Below the pieces are notes generated by a model. That model was not told where the DNA came from. It made no database searches and saw nothing but the letters and a program-made list of their open reading frames with translations. Shown in pieces: positions 1 to 7,440 of a stretch of DNA of 64,000 nt. The position numbers were made by a program, and so were the translations under genes. Source of the DNA: Chitinophaga varians. Its GTDB lineage: Bacteria > Bacteroidota > Bacteroidia > Chitinophagales > Chitinophagaceae. Position 1 is the stretch's first letter. Each line of letters opens with the position of its first letter. The stretch covers positions 1,607,333 to 1,671,332 of the forward strand of contig NZ_JABAIA010000003.1 in the NCBI RefSeq assembly GCF_012641275.1, given 5' to 3'.

Positions 1-17
1 ACCATCAAATTCAAGTT

Positions 18-380
18 ATGCTAGTATTGGCCAAGTTCCTGATCGCATTCGTTATGCTGGAACACTTCTACATCATGTGGTTCGAAATGTTTGCCTGGAC
101 CACCAAAGGGCCTAAGATTTTCCAGAAATTCCCCAAAGCACTATTCCCTGCCACCAAACCACTCGCTGCCAACCAGGGCCTCTATAACGGCTTTCTGGCT
201 GCAGGACTGGGTTGGTCATTGCTCATTTCGGACCCGGAGTGGGCACGGCATACTGCGGATTTTTTTCTCGGCTGTGTAGCGGTAGCCGGTATTTACGGCG
301 CGCTGACAGCCGATAAAAAAATCTTCCTGGTACAGGCGTTGCCTGCACTGGTAACCCTGTTATTGCTTCACCTGGCGTAA
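18..380 (+). CDS. DUF1304 family small integral membrane protein
   Basis: A 120-residue, very hydrophobic protein with about four predicted membrane segments. The N-terminal run with LEHFYIMWFEMFAWTT and the following AANQGLYNGFLAAGL match the conserved core of the DUF1304 family of small bacterial membrane proteins, whose length is about 115-125 residues. The function of that family is not known. The next gene begins 12 nt after the stop, so the two may be co-transcribed. The start is the first ATG in the frame; only 17 nt of upstream sequence are visible, so the promoter cannot be judged. Confidence 0.85.
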   Translation: MLVLAKFLIAFVMLEHFYIMWFEMFAWTTKGPKIFQKFPKALFPATKPLAANQGLYNGFLAAGLGWSLLISDPEWARHTADFFLGCVAVAGIYGALTADKKIFLVQALPALVTLLLLHLA

Positions 381-392
381 AAACAAGACCCG

Positions 393-800
393 ATGATCGA
401 CGAAGCAGATATCAGGATTGGCAACTATGTGGCTTATTTTGACTACAATATGGAGGAATCAGTCTTTGTGGTGGAAGGGATACTGGACGGTTATATCTAC
501 AATTCCGGATTGCCCAGGAGTAAAATTCCCTGTGAGAAAGCCAACCCGGTACTACTGGACCTCTACCAGCTGATTAAATTCGACTTTATCCGCGGTGTGC
601 CCGAAGAAGGGGAAGATGAAAACATCTATTCCCTGAAATACAACCGGCTTAACAGCCTGCATATCCGCCATGAAAACGGCTGTTTCCAGCCGGTCACGGA
701 ATCACCCAACGGCTTTGTGCCCTACGGCCGCCCGCTGGTGCATGTACATCAGCTGCAAAACCTGTTTCATGCCCTCAGCCGCGACGAGCTAACCCTGTGA
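393..800 (+). CDS. Conserved hypothetical protein, 135 aa
   Basis: A soluble, acidic protein with no signal peptide or membrane segment. It opens with IRIGNYVAYFD and closes with a VHVHQLQNLFHAL stretch. I recall this architecture from small uncharacterised proteins common in Chitinophagaceae, but no function is known to me. It starts 12 nt after the DUF1304 gene on the same strand, consistent with one transcript. Its 3' end overlaps the convergent lipid-kinase gene by 12 nt. The continuous frame and good codon use support a real gene. Confidence 0.7.
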   Translation: MIDEADIRIGNYVAYFDYNMEESVFVVEGILDGYIYNSGLPRSKIPCEKANPVLLDLYQLIKFDFIRGVPEEGEDENIYSLKYNRLNSLHIRHENGCFQPVTESPNGFVPYGRPLVHVHQLQNLFHALSRDELTL

Positions 801-1691
801 CGCCTGCGGCGGGACAAAAACGGCCAGGGCGCGGGGTATTACTTCAGCCGTCACCTCATTTACCTTCCCCATATACTCCCCGTCAATCTGGAACTCCGCC
901 TTTTTAGGCGTATGGATGTAGACCTTCCGGGCCCGGATGATCTCTGTTTTATGAGGGTTAAACGGGCGGCGGACAAACAGCATTTTGAGCGTCTCCAGCA
1001 GGGAGATCTTTTTCACCAGCACCACCTCGAAAATACCGTCGCTCAGGTCACTGACAGGGTTAATACAGGCCCCCGTCCCATATTTGCCGGCATTGGCCAG
1101 TACGATCATAAAGGCCTCCCGCGACAGCTGGTCAGCTCCGTTGTCTATTTCCACCGCAAACCGCTGCCGGTACCAGAACGTTTTCAGCACCACGCGTGCA
1201 TAGCCTGTCATGCCCCGCACGCCGGACCGCTGGAAATACTTTACCAGCAAAGCATTCAGCCCGATATCACTCAGATGGATGGAAATATCCCGGCCATTGA
1301 TGCGTATCACATCTATTTTACGGACATGGGCCTGCAATAACAGCTCCAGCGCCGCATCCCATGATTCGGGGATGCACAGGTCGCGCGCCATGCCGTTGGC
1401 CGAACCTGCCGGCAGAATACCCAGCGGAATGTCCTTGTTCAACAGGCAGGTGGCCACCATCTTCACCGTACCATCGCCGCCGGCAGCCACCACGCCGTCC
1501 CACCCGCCTTCGTGCAACAGCTGCAGCAAACGCGCTTCATCGGCAGCTGGACTGCCGGTCAACAGCATCGACTCACCCCGGACATTTTCATGGCGCTGCA
1601 AAAAACGTTGGACTGCTTCTTGCGGAGCAACTTTCCGGGCAGCTCCCGAAGCGGGATTAATAACGAATAATAATCTTAACTTCTTTTCCAT
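789..1691 (-). CDS. Diacylglycerol kinase/YegS-like lipid kinase
   Basis: A 300-residue soluble protein with the diacylglycerol kinase catalytic domain. It has an N-terminal LLFVINPASGAARK strand-loop, the nucleotide-binding GGDGTVKMV motif and the LPAGSANGMARDL motif that corresponds to the family's PxGTxND. The C-terminal half has the all-beta features of the YegS/DagK fold (FQIDGEYMG near the end). Members phosphorylate diacylglycerol, ceramide or related lipids with ATP; the substrate here cannot be told. I chose ATG 1691 (MEKKLRLLFV) over the upstream in-frame ATG at 1742 because homology-like sequence starts there and the longer form would overlap the divergent gene at 1706. Confidence 0.85.
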   Translation of the reverse strand: MEKKLRLLFVINPASGAARKVAPQEAVQRFLQRHENVRGESMLLTGSPAADEARLLQLLHEGGWDGVVAAGGDGTVKMVATCLLNKDIPLGILPAGSANGMARDLCIPESWDAALELLLQAHVRKIDVIRINGRDISIHLSDIGLNALLVKYFQRSGVRGMTGYARVVLKTFWYRQRFAVEIDNGADQLSREAFMIVLANAGKYGTGACINPVSDLSDGIFEVVLVKKISLLETLKMLFVRRPFNPHKTEIIRARKVYIHTPKKAEFQIDGEYMGKVNEVTAEVIPRALAVFVPPQASQG

Positions 1692-1705
1692 TTGAGTAGC
1701 ATGAT

Positions 1706-2770
1706 ATGCATTCATCCGGCAAATACAAATATGACGCCGCAAAAGACAGCCGCTCCCGGCGCTGGTGGGCCCGTATCGGCATCAACACCGGCACGGTGGT
1801 AAAAGTTTATCACGGATACGGCCATGAAGGCGAGTTACAGGTATTTGGACATGTGCTCTCCCGCAGCCCCCTTACGGAGGGGCGTACCCGTTATCACCTG
1901 CTGGGCAATATATGGGCCCTGCTCCGGTTGTTCATGGTAAAACCCAAGCCCCTTGCCGCTGTGCAACTGCTATGGCAGGGACAGACCATCCATGCGAAAA
2001 CAGCAGATGACGGCTTTTTTCACTTCCAGTGGAAACCGGAGTATCCTACTTCCGCTGGCTGGCACCCTGTAACGGTAACGCATACACAAAATGGGGAAAA
2101 TATTGCAGCTGGCACCGGTGAAATATATATTCCCCATCGTACGCAGTTTGGCTGCATATCTGACATTGATGACACGTTTCTCATCTCCCACTCAGACAAG
2201 CCGTTCCGAAAACTGAAAGTGCTCTTTACCCATAATGCCGCCAGCAGGCGCCCCTTTGAAGGCGCTGTGCGCCACTATCAGCTGCTCAGCCACGGACATA
2301 CCGTACCACCTATTCCCAATCCCTTTTTTTATGTGTCCAGCAGTGAATGGAACCTGTATGATTATATCCGGGAATTTTCGCATGCCTGGAAACTGCCGGA
2401 AGGCGTTTACCTGCTGAATCAGCTAAAACGCTTCTCTCAGCTGCTGAAAACAGGCCGGGGGAAACATCATACTAAATTTACCCGTATAGCCCGTATACTG
2501 GAAAGTTACCCTCATATGCCCTTTATTCTGCTGGGAGATGATACCCAGCAAGACCCCTACATTTATGAGGCGATCGCCCGCCATTTTCCCCGCCGGATCA
2601 TCTGTGTGTACCTGCGCCACCTCTCCGCTCAAAAGAAACCGGGAGTGCTGGCAGTGGCCCGCAACCTGGAGACATTAGGCATTGCGTGCTGTTATTTCCG
2701 GCACAGTGAAGAGGCGATCGCGCACTCACGCCACATGGGGCTTATTGCTCCCCTGCCGGCATCCTGGTGA
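1706..2770 (+). CDS. App1-like phosphatase domain protein (DUF2183)
   Basis: A 354-residue protein with the catalytic domain named after yeast phosphatidate phosphatase App1. The HAD-type nucleophile motif appears as ISDIDDTFLISHSDK, with the two aspartates and threonine of DxDxT in place. Downstream, YVSSSEWNLYDYI and FILLGDDTQQDPYIY match the second and third motifs of the family. The N-terminal 130 residues carry a small beta domain typical of bacterial members. Phosphatidate phosphatase activity is inferred from the family. The divergent neighbour is a lipid kinase starting 14 nt away, which fits a lipid phosphorylation/dephosphorylation pair. The 3' end overlaps the convergent methyltransferase gene by 29 nt. 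Confidence 0.82.
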   Translation: MHSSGKYKYDAAKDSRSRRWWARIGINTGTVVKVYHGYGHEGELQVFGHVLSRSPLTEGRTRYHLLGNIWALLRLFMVKPKPLAAVQLLWQGQTIHAKTADDGFFHFQWKPEYPTSAGWHPVTVTHTQNGENIAAGTGEIYIPHRTQFGCISDIDDTFLISHSDKPFRKLKVLFTHNAASRRPFEGAVRHYQLLSHGHTVPPIPNPFFYVSSSEWNLYDYIREFSHAWKLPEGVYLLNQLKRFSQLLKTGRGKHHTKFTRIARILESYPHMPFILLGDDTQQDPYIYEAIARHFPRRIICVYLRHLSAQKKPGVLAVARNLETLGIACCYFRHSEEAIAHSRHMGLIAPLPASW

Positions 2771-3665
2771 CAATGGTACAGGAAAACCGGGCCGTCACCG
2801 GGATAGTGCGGACGATAAATTCTTCGGGAGACAGATATTTTTCCACCATTGGTAGTGAGGGCGCATAGTGGTAACTGCCGCCGGGACGCAATGCCCGCAG
2901 CATTTCCATGTATTTGGCGGCATACCGTGTACAATCGGGGCTGTTGCGGTGGTGGTGATGCAGAAAGTGATTGGAGAAAGAAAGGTTGGAAACGATAGTG
3001 CCCCAATAACCCGACGGCAGAACAAAATCCAGCCAGTCGCCCGTCTTCAGGTAAGCCTCCGGCGTCGCAATAAACCGGTCCACCCCATAGGCGGCAATAC
3101 CCTGTTGCCGTAACAGCCGTACCAGGGCGGCCTGTGTACCGCACCCCATATCCAGTACCGGCTCCTTCAATGTGGCAAGGTCCAGTTGCAGTACGTCCAG
3201 TTGCAGGGCTGCGGCATATTCGGCACAGACGACGGGCTTCAGCTGCGCGCCGGCCTGACTGTAATATGTTTCAAAAAAAGGATGGGTACGTTGCAACCAC
3301 CGCTGCAGGCGCCTGGTGTGCCGCGCTGTCAGCAGTGTTTCATGGAAACTGCCGGATGTGGCGGCAGCGACAATATCCTCCACCAGGGCGACATACACTT
3401 CCTTCAGGGCCGCAGTGTTGGCGGCGGCCATATCGAAGTATTGGTTCACTTCACAAAAGGTGCGGCGGGCGCTTCCCGTCAGGTAATCCACCACTTCCGC
3501 CGCCTTGTCCGCATCGCGCAGCGCCAGTATTTCCGGTACGCCTTCCGTCGTCAGGCGGCGGGTGACCGCTGTCCAGCCGATTTCATTGCCGGGATAAAAA
3601 AAATTGTGCCGGGCATGTTGCTGATACTGGCAATCAATACTGTGGCGGATAAGGTTGGATATCAT
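2742..3665 (-). CDS. Class I SAM-dependent methyltransferase-like protein
   Basis: A 307-residue protein whose second half has the SAM-binding motif I, PVLDMGCGTQAALV, followed by an acidic end to strand 2 (YGVDRF) and the motif IV-like WGTIVSNLSFSNHF. The N-terminal 150 residues are helical and unassigned. The substrate is unknown. A run of four histidines (HFLHHHHRNS) follows motif IV. I chose ATG 3665 (MISNLIRH) rather than the in-frame ATG at 3767, because the longer form would run through the terminator hairpin at 3692-3713. The gene's 3' end overlaps the App1-like gene tail to tail. Confidence 0.65.
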   Translation of the reverse strand: MISNLIRHSIDCQYQQHARHNFFYPGNEIGWTAVTRRLTTEGVPEILALRDADKAAEVVDYLTGSARRTFCEVNQYFDMAAANTAALKEVYVALVEDIVAAATSGSFHETLLTARHTRRLQRWLQRTHPFFETYYSQAGAQLKPVVCAEYAAALQLDVLQLDLATLKEPVLDMGCGTQAALVRLLRQQGIAAYGVDRFIATPEAYLKTGDWLDFVLPSGYWGTIVSNLSFSNHFLHHHHRNSPDCTRYAAKYMEMLRALRPGGSYHYAPSLPMVEKYLSPEEFIVRTIPVTARFSCTIVTRMPAGEQ

Positions 3666-3681
3666 GCTGCAAAGGTATATC

Positions 3682-3713
3682 AAAAAAAAGCAGTCAGGCC
3701 GTGAGGCCTGACT
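3682..3713 (-). terminator. Rho-independent terminator after the ABC transporter operon
   Basis: A perfect 9-bp stem, AGTCAGGCC / GGCCTGACT (3692-3700 and 3705-3713), with a GTGA loop. Read on the minus strand it is followed by a run of eight U (A tract at 3682-3689). It lies 38 nt after the stop codon of the second ABC gene. Confidence 0.85.
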
Positions 3714-3750
3714 GTTGTTCAAACAATTAACGATGTCGTATATACGAAAA

Positions 3751-5505
3751 TCAATGACGGTTGCCATGCATCAGCTGGTCCACCACCTGGTGGAAAGATC
3801 CCGCATTTGTCACGGCGCCATCATTGACGAAAAATATTTCGTCGGCATTTTCGATGGTATTGAGGCGGTGCGCGATAATTACCCTGGTGGTGGTAGCCGG
3901 TAATTTATCCAGTATTTCACCCAGCAGTTTTTCCGTCACCGTATCGATATTGGCGGTAGCTTCGTCCAGTATCAGCAGGTCCGGTTTGCGCAACACGGCG
4001 CGTATAAAGGCGATCAGCTGTTTTTGCCCAAGGCTTACCCCTTCTCCGGCCGACTGTACCTGCGTGTCCAGTCCATGCTCAAACAGGCCCAGTAACTTTT
4101 CCAGGTTGGCGGTACGGATCACTTCTTCCAGTTGATCGTTGGTGTAATTTTCATATTCTTCGTTGCCATACAGGATGTTTTCCCGGACGGTGCCGGTAAA
4201 CAGGATGGGATCCTGCAAAATGAAGCCGATGCGGCGGGTGCGTTCTGCCGGAGCAAAGGAACGGATGTCTTTTCCATCAAGCAGTACGCGGCCTTTTACC
4301 GGATCATACAGGCGGGCTATCAGCGAGGCGGTGGTGGTTTTACCGCCACCGGTAGGGCCTACCAGCGCATATGTTTTTCCTTTCTCGAGACGGAGGTTGA
4401 TGTTGTGCAGTATCTCACGTCCTTCGTCATAGCCGAAGTGCACCTGTTTCATTTCCAGCAATGGCGCGGCTTCCTGCCGGGTATGATCGTCGATGGTACC
4501 CATATTGTTTTCCAGCACCAGTATCTCTGAGATACGCTCCCATCCGGCCATGGCCGTCTGGAAGTTGGCCCACAGGGTTGCCAGTTGCCGCAGCGGGCTG
4601 TAAAAGTAATTGACATAGGCGATGTAGCTGACCAGCAATCCTATGGTAAAAGAACCAGTGCTGATCAGGTGTACGCCGTAAATCAGTATCAGCAGTTGCG
4701 CCATGCTGGACATCAAACTGTAAAACGGCAGAAATACGTTGTTGGCAATGCCCATGGCAGTTGCCGTCGTGTAGTTTTTCCGGTTGGCTTCATTGAACCG
4801 GTGCATGAAATAGTCACGGCGACCGAAAGCCACCACCACTTTAAAGTTGCTGAGGCTTTCCTGTATTTCCGCACTCAGTCCGCCTACCGTTTTCAGGTTC
4901 GCCGCATTTTTCTTTTTCACCCAGGGGGACAGCAGCCTGGTAAAAATCAGGGCCAGCAAGGCAGGCAACAGTGCCAGCGCGCCCAGCCTGATGTTCAGCG
5001 TCAGCAGGAAAATGCCGGCACCGGTCATGGAGATAATGCTGCCCACGAACTGCATCAGCGCCTGTGAAAAAAACTGGTTGAGTTTATCTGTATCGTTGTT
5101 TACGCGGGAAATCAGGTCGCCGGCCTTGTTTTGGTTAAAAAAGGCCACCGGCAGTTGCTGCAACTTATGAAACACCGCATTGCGCAAGGTATAGAGCGTA
5201 CGTTGCCCTACTGTGCCCATGAGTTTTGTTTGCAGATAGTTGACACCGAAAGCGGCCAGATAAACCACCAGCAGCACAGCGGAGTATACCAGCACCCCGT
5301 GATACTGTTTGTGCATCACGTAGGTATCGATGGCATAGGCCGTGAGCAAAGGGCCGAGCAGGTTCAGTCCGGAGTTGCCGATGGTAGCCAGCAATGCCAA
5401 AGCCAGTTTGCTCTTTTCATGGGAAATCAGCTGTAACAGGCCTTTGAAAGCGGTGTAGTTTGACACGCCTTTTCCCGTAACAGGTTTATTAAGATTGTAA
5501 TTCAT
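3751..5505 (-). CDS. ABC exporter half-transporter, consensus-site subunit
   Basis: A 584-residue type I ABC exporter subunit with about six N-terminal transmembrane helices and a C-terminal nucleotide-binding domain. Walker A is GPTGGGKTT (about residue 380). Walker B LLILDEATANID keeps the catalytic Glu (about residue 513), and the H-loop His is present in IIAHRL. The signature motif, however, is VSLGQ instead of LSGGQ. The neighbouring subunit has the reverse pattern, so the two probably form a heterodimer with one consensus and one degenerate ATP site. I chose ATG 5505 (MNYNLNKP), which overlaps the upstream gene by 17 nt; the in-frame ATG at 5574 would overlap more. The substrate is unknown; multidrug or lipid export is typical of the family. 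Confidence 0.88.
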   Translation of the reverse strand: MNYNLNKPVTGKGVSNYTAFKGLLQLISHEKSKLALALLATIGNSGLNLLGPLLTAYAIDTYVMHKQYHGVLVYSAVLLVVYLAAFGVNYLQTKLMGTVGQRTLYTLRNAVFHKLQQLPVAFFNQNKAGDLISRVNNDTDKLNQFFSQALMQFVGSIISMTGAGIFLLTLNIRLGALALLPALLALIFTRLLSPWVKKKNAANLKTVGGLSAEIQESLSNFKVVVAFGRRDYFMHRFNEANRKNYTTATAMGIANNVFLPFYSLMSSMAQLLILIYGVHLISTGSFTIGLLVSYIAYVNYFYSPLRQLATLWANFQTAMAGWERISEILVLENNMGTIDDHTRQEAAPLLEMKQVHFGYDEGREILHNINLRLEKGKTYALVGPTGGGKTTTASLIARLYDPVKGRVLLDGKDIRSFAPAERTRRIGFILQDPILFTGTVRENILYGNEEYENYTNDQLEEVIRTANLEKLLGLFEHGLDTQVQSAGEGVSLGQKQLIAFIRAVLRKPDLLILDEATANIDTVTEKLLGEILDKLPATTTRVIIAHRLNTIENADEIFFVNDGAVTNAGSFHQVVDQLMHGNRH

Positions 5506-7231
5506 AATTGCTGGTGCTTTGCTGGGAGTTAAAAATCTGTACATAGTCCGGGCTTTTCTCCATGAGCTCTTCATGGGTGCCGGCTGCGATCATTTCGCCC
5601 TGCATGAGGAGGATGATCTGATCGTAGTGGGTGACCGCCCCGATTTTCTGGGTGACAGACACGAGGGTGAGGTCGGGGTAGTTCCGGTGTACATTGGCCA
5701 GGATCTTCCGCTCAGTGCGGGTATCTACGCGGGCGGTAAAATCGTCCAGCAGCAGTATTTTCGGGTCCAGTGCCAGCGCACGGGCCAGCATGAGCCGTTG
5801 TTTTTGTCCGCCGGAGAGACTGGTGCCACGCTCCGACACAATGGTGCTGAGCTTTTCGGGCAGCTGGTCGGTAAATTCCTTTACTTCCGCCGTGGTGATC
5901 GCTTTTTCCAGCGATGCGTCGGTGACCACGTCACTGAAAGCTATATTTTCCCGGACGCTCATGTTAAACACCACGCTGTCCTGGAACACAAATCCCACCT
6001 GCTGGTGAAAGGATTCGCTTTCGTAGTCCGCGATATTTTCGCCGTCAATTTTTATGGCCCCTTCGTTGGGTTTGGTCAACCGCATCAGCAGGTAAAGCAG
6101 TTGTGTTTTCCCTGCGGCCGTGGGCCCGATGATCGCTATTTTGGAACCCGCTTTTACGGAGAAGGAGATATCTTTCAGCACCGGTTTTTCGCCGTAGCTG
6201 AGCGACACATGTTCACAGGAGATGCTGCCATCGAGCTTTTTGACGAGGGTGCCTGTTTCCAGCATGTCCGGAGAATTCAGTACACCGGAGATACGCTGGT
6301 AGGAAGCTGTAGCCTGTGCGATCACGTTGCTCATAAAACCTATTACGAGCACCGGGAATATCAGCAGCGTCAGGTAGCTGTTGAACGCCGCAAAATCACC
6401 GATGGTCATGCTGCCGTCGATCACAAAGCGGCCGCCCAGCGCGAGGATGGCCAGACCGGTCATATTAGCCGTAAAAACGATCACCGGAATCAGTCCGGCG
6501 AACAGCCGCAGGATGGAGAGGCCGAATTCCAGCGCCTTTCCGTTGGCATCCAGGAATTTTTCGTACTCCCGCTGCTGTGAGTTCACCACGTTGATAAGCG
6601 CAGCGCCAAGGATACTTTCGTTGATCACCTTATTGAGCCGGTCCATCACTTCGCGGCTTTTCATAAACAGGGCCCTTACCTTCTTCAGTACAAGGAAAAA
6701 GGTGATCCCCATGATCGGAATGGCGGCAATTACCACGAGGGCCAGTTTCCAGTCGATCGTCAATAACAGGATACTGGCGCCGATAATAATGAAGAACGAT
6801 GACACCAGCGATACGATGGCCTGGGACACGAACAGTTTGATAGAGTCCACGTCAGCGGTGAGATTGGTCAGCAACCGGGAGGGGTTGGACTGCTCCATCC
6901 ACGCATAGCTTTGGCGGGATATTTTTTCCGCCAGTTGCTCGCGCAGGCTTTTAGCCACCTTTTCTGATGCATAGGTCTGGATGATGTTCTGGAAATAGGT
7001 AAACACAAAAATCAGCAAAGCGGCCAGGCCAAATTTGATGACCAGGGGCTCATAGGCAAAAGTGCCTCGGGAAAAGTCATCAATACCATGCCCGATGATT
7101 TTAGGCAGCCACAGGTTCAGGCTGTTGCCCAGCAGGGCAAACAGCACCAACAGGCTTATCAGTCCTTTGTATGGCCGTAACAATCCAAAGATACCCGACG
7201 ATTTTTTCTCCTTGAGGGAAGGTTGTTTCAT
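5489..7231 (-). CDS. ABC exporter half-transporter, degenerate-site subunit
   Basis: A 580-residue type I ABC exporter subunit, first gene of a two-gene operon. The transmembrane domain is followed by Walker A GPTAAGKTQ (about residue 367), a canonical LSGGQKQR signature and Walker B ILLLDDFTARVD. There an Asp replaces the catalytic Glu (about residue 495). The H-loop His is replaced by Gln in VSVTQKIGAV. These are the hallmarks of the degenerate half of heterodimeric exporters such as the BmrCD/LmrCD/TM287-288 type. Its LSGGQ would complete the active site made by the partner's Walker motifs. The partner gene overlaps its 3' end by 17 nt, supporting coupled translation. Confidence 0.88.
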   Translation of the reverse strand: MKQPSLKEKKSSGIFGLLRPYKGLISLLVLFALLGNSLNLWLPKIIGHGIDDFSRGTFAYEPLVIKFGLAALLIFVFTYFQNIIQTYASEKVAKSLREQLAEKISRQSYAWMEQSNPSRLLTNLTADVDSIKLFVSQAIVSLVSSFFIIIGASILLLTIDWKLALVVIAAIPIMGITFFLVLKKVRALFMKSREVMDRLNKVINESILGAALINVVNSQQREYEKFLDANGKALEFGLSILRLFAGLIPVIVFTANMTGLAILALGGRFVIDGSMTIGDFAAFNSYLTLLIFPVLVIGFMSNVIAQATASYQRISGVLNSPDMLETGTLVKKLDGSISCEHVSLSYGEKPVLKDISFSVKAGSKIAIIGPTAAGKTQLLYLLMRLTKPNEGAIKIDGENIADYESESFHQQVGFVFQDSVVFNMSVRENIAFSDVVTDASLEKAITTAEVKEFTDQLPEKLSTIVSERGTSLSGGQKQRLMLARALALDPKILLLDDFTARVDTRTERKILANVHRNYPDLTLVSVTQKIGAVTHYDQIILLMQGEMIAAGTHEELMEKSPDYVQIFNSQQSTSNYELQS

Positions 7232-7440
7232 ATAGTTGGGCGGTGATTAGTGTAAAAGAGCATGGTGAGCAATCTTACAAACTTATGAACTTAAAAATAC
7301 AAAACCAATATCAACAGTGACGACGAACAGTCGTCGGAAATATTGTAACGGTCAGCTTATTTTTTTTGACGGCACAAAAATACTGAACAGTGTTCAAATT
7401 TTAAAACAATATTCTAAAATAATCAGAAAAAGTTTTTTTA

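Noticed and set aside
3751..7231. The ABC exporter pair as the exporter of the RiPP precursors.
   Set aside because: It is 40 kb away, lacks a C39 peptidase domain for GG leaders, and has no shared regulatory motif.
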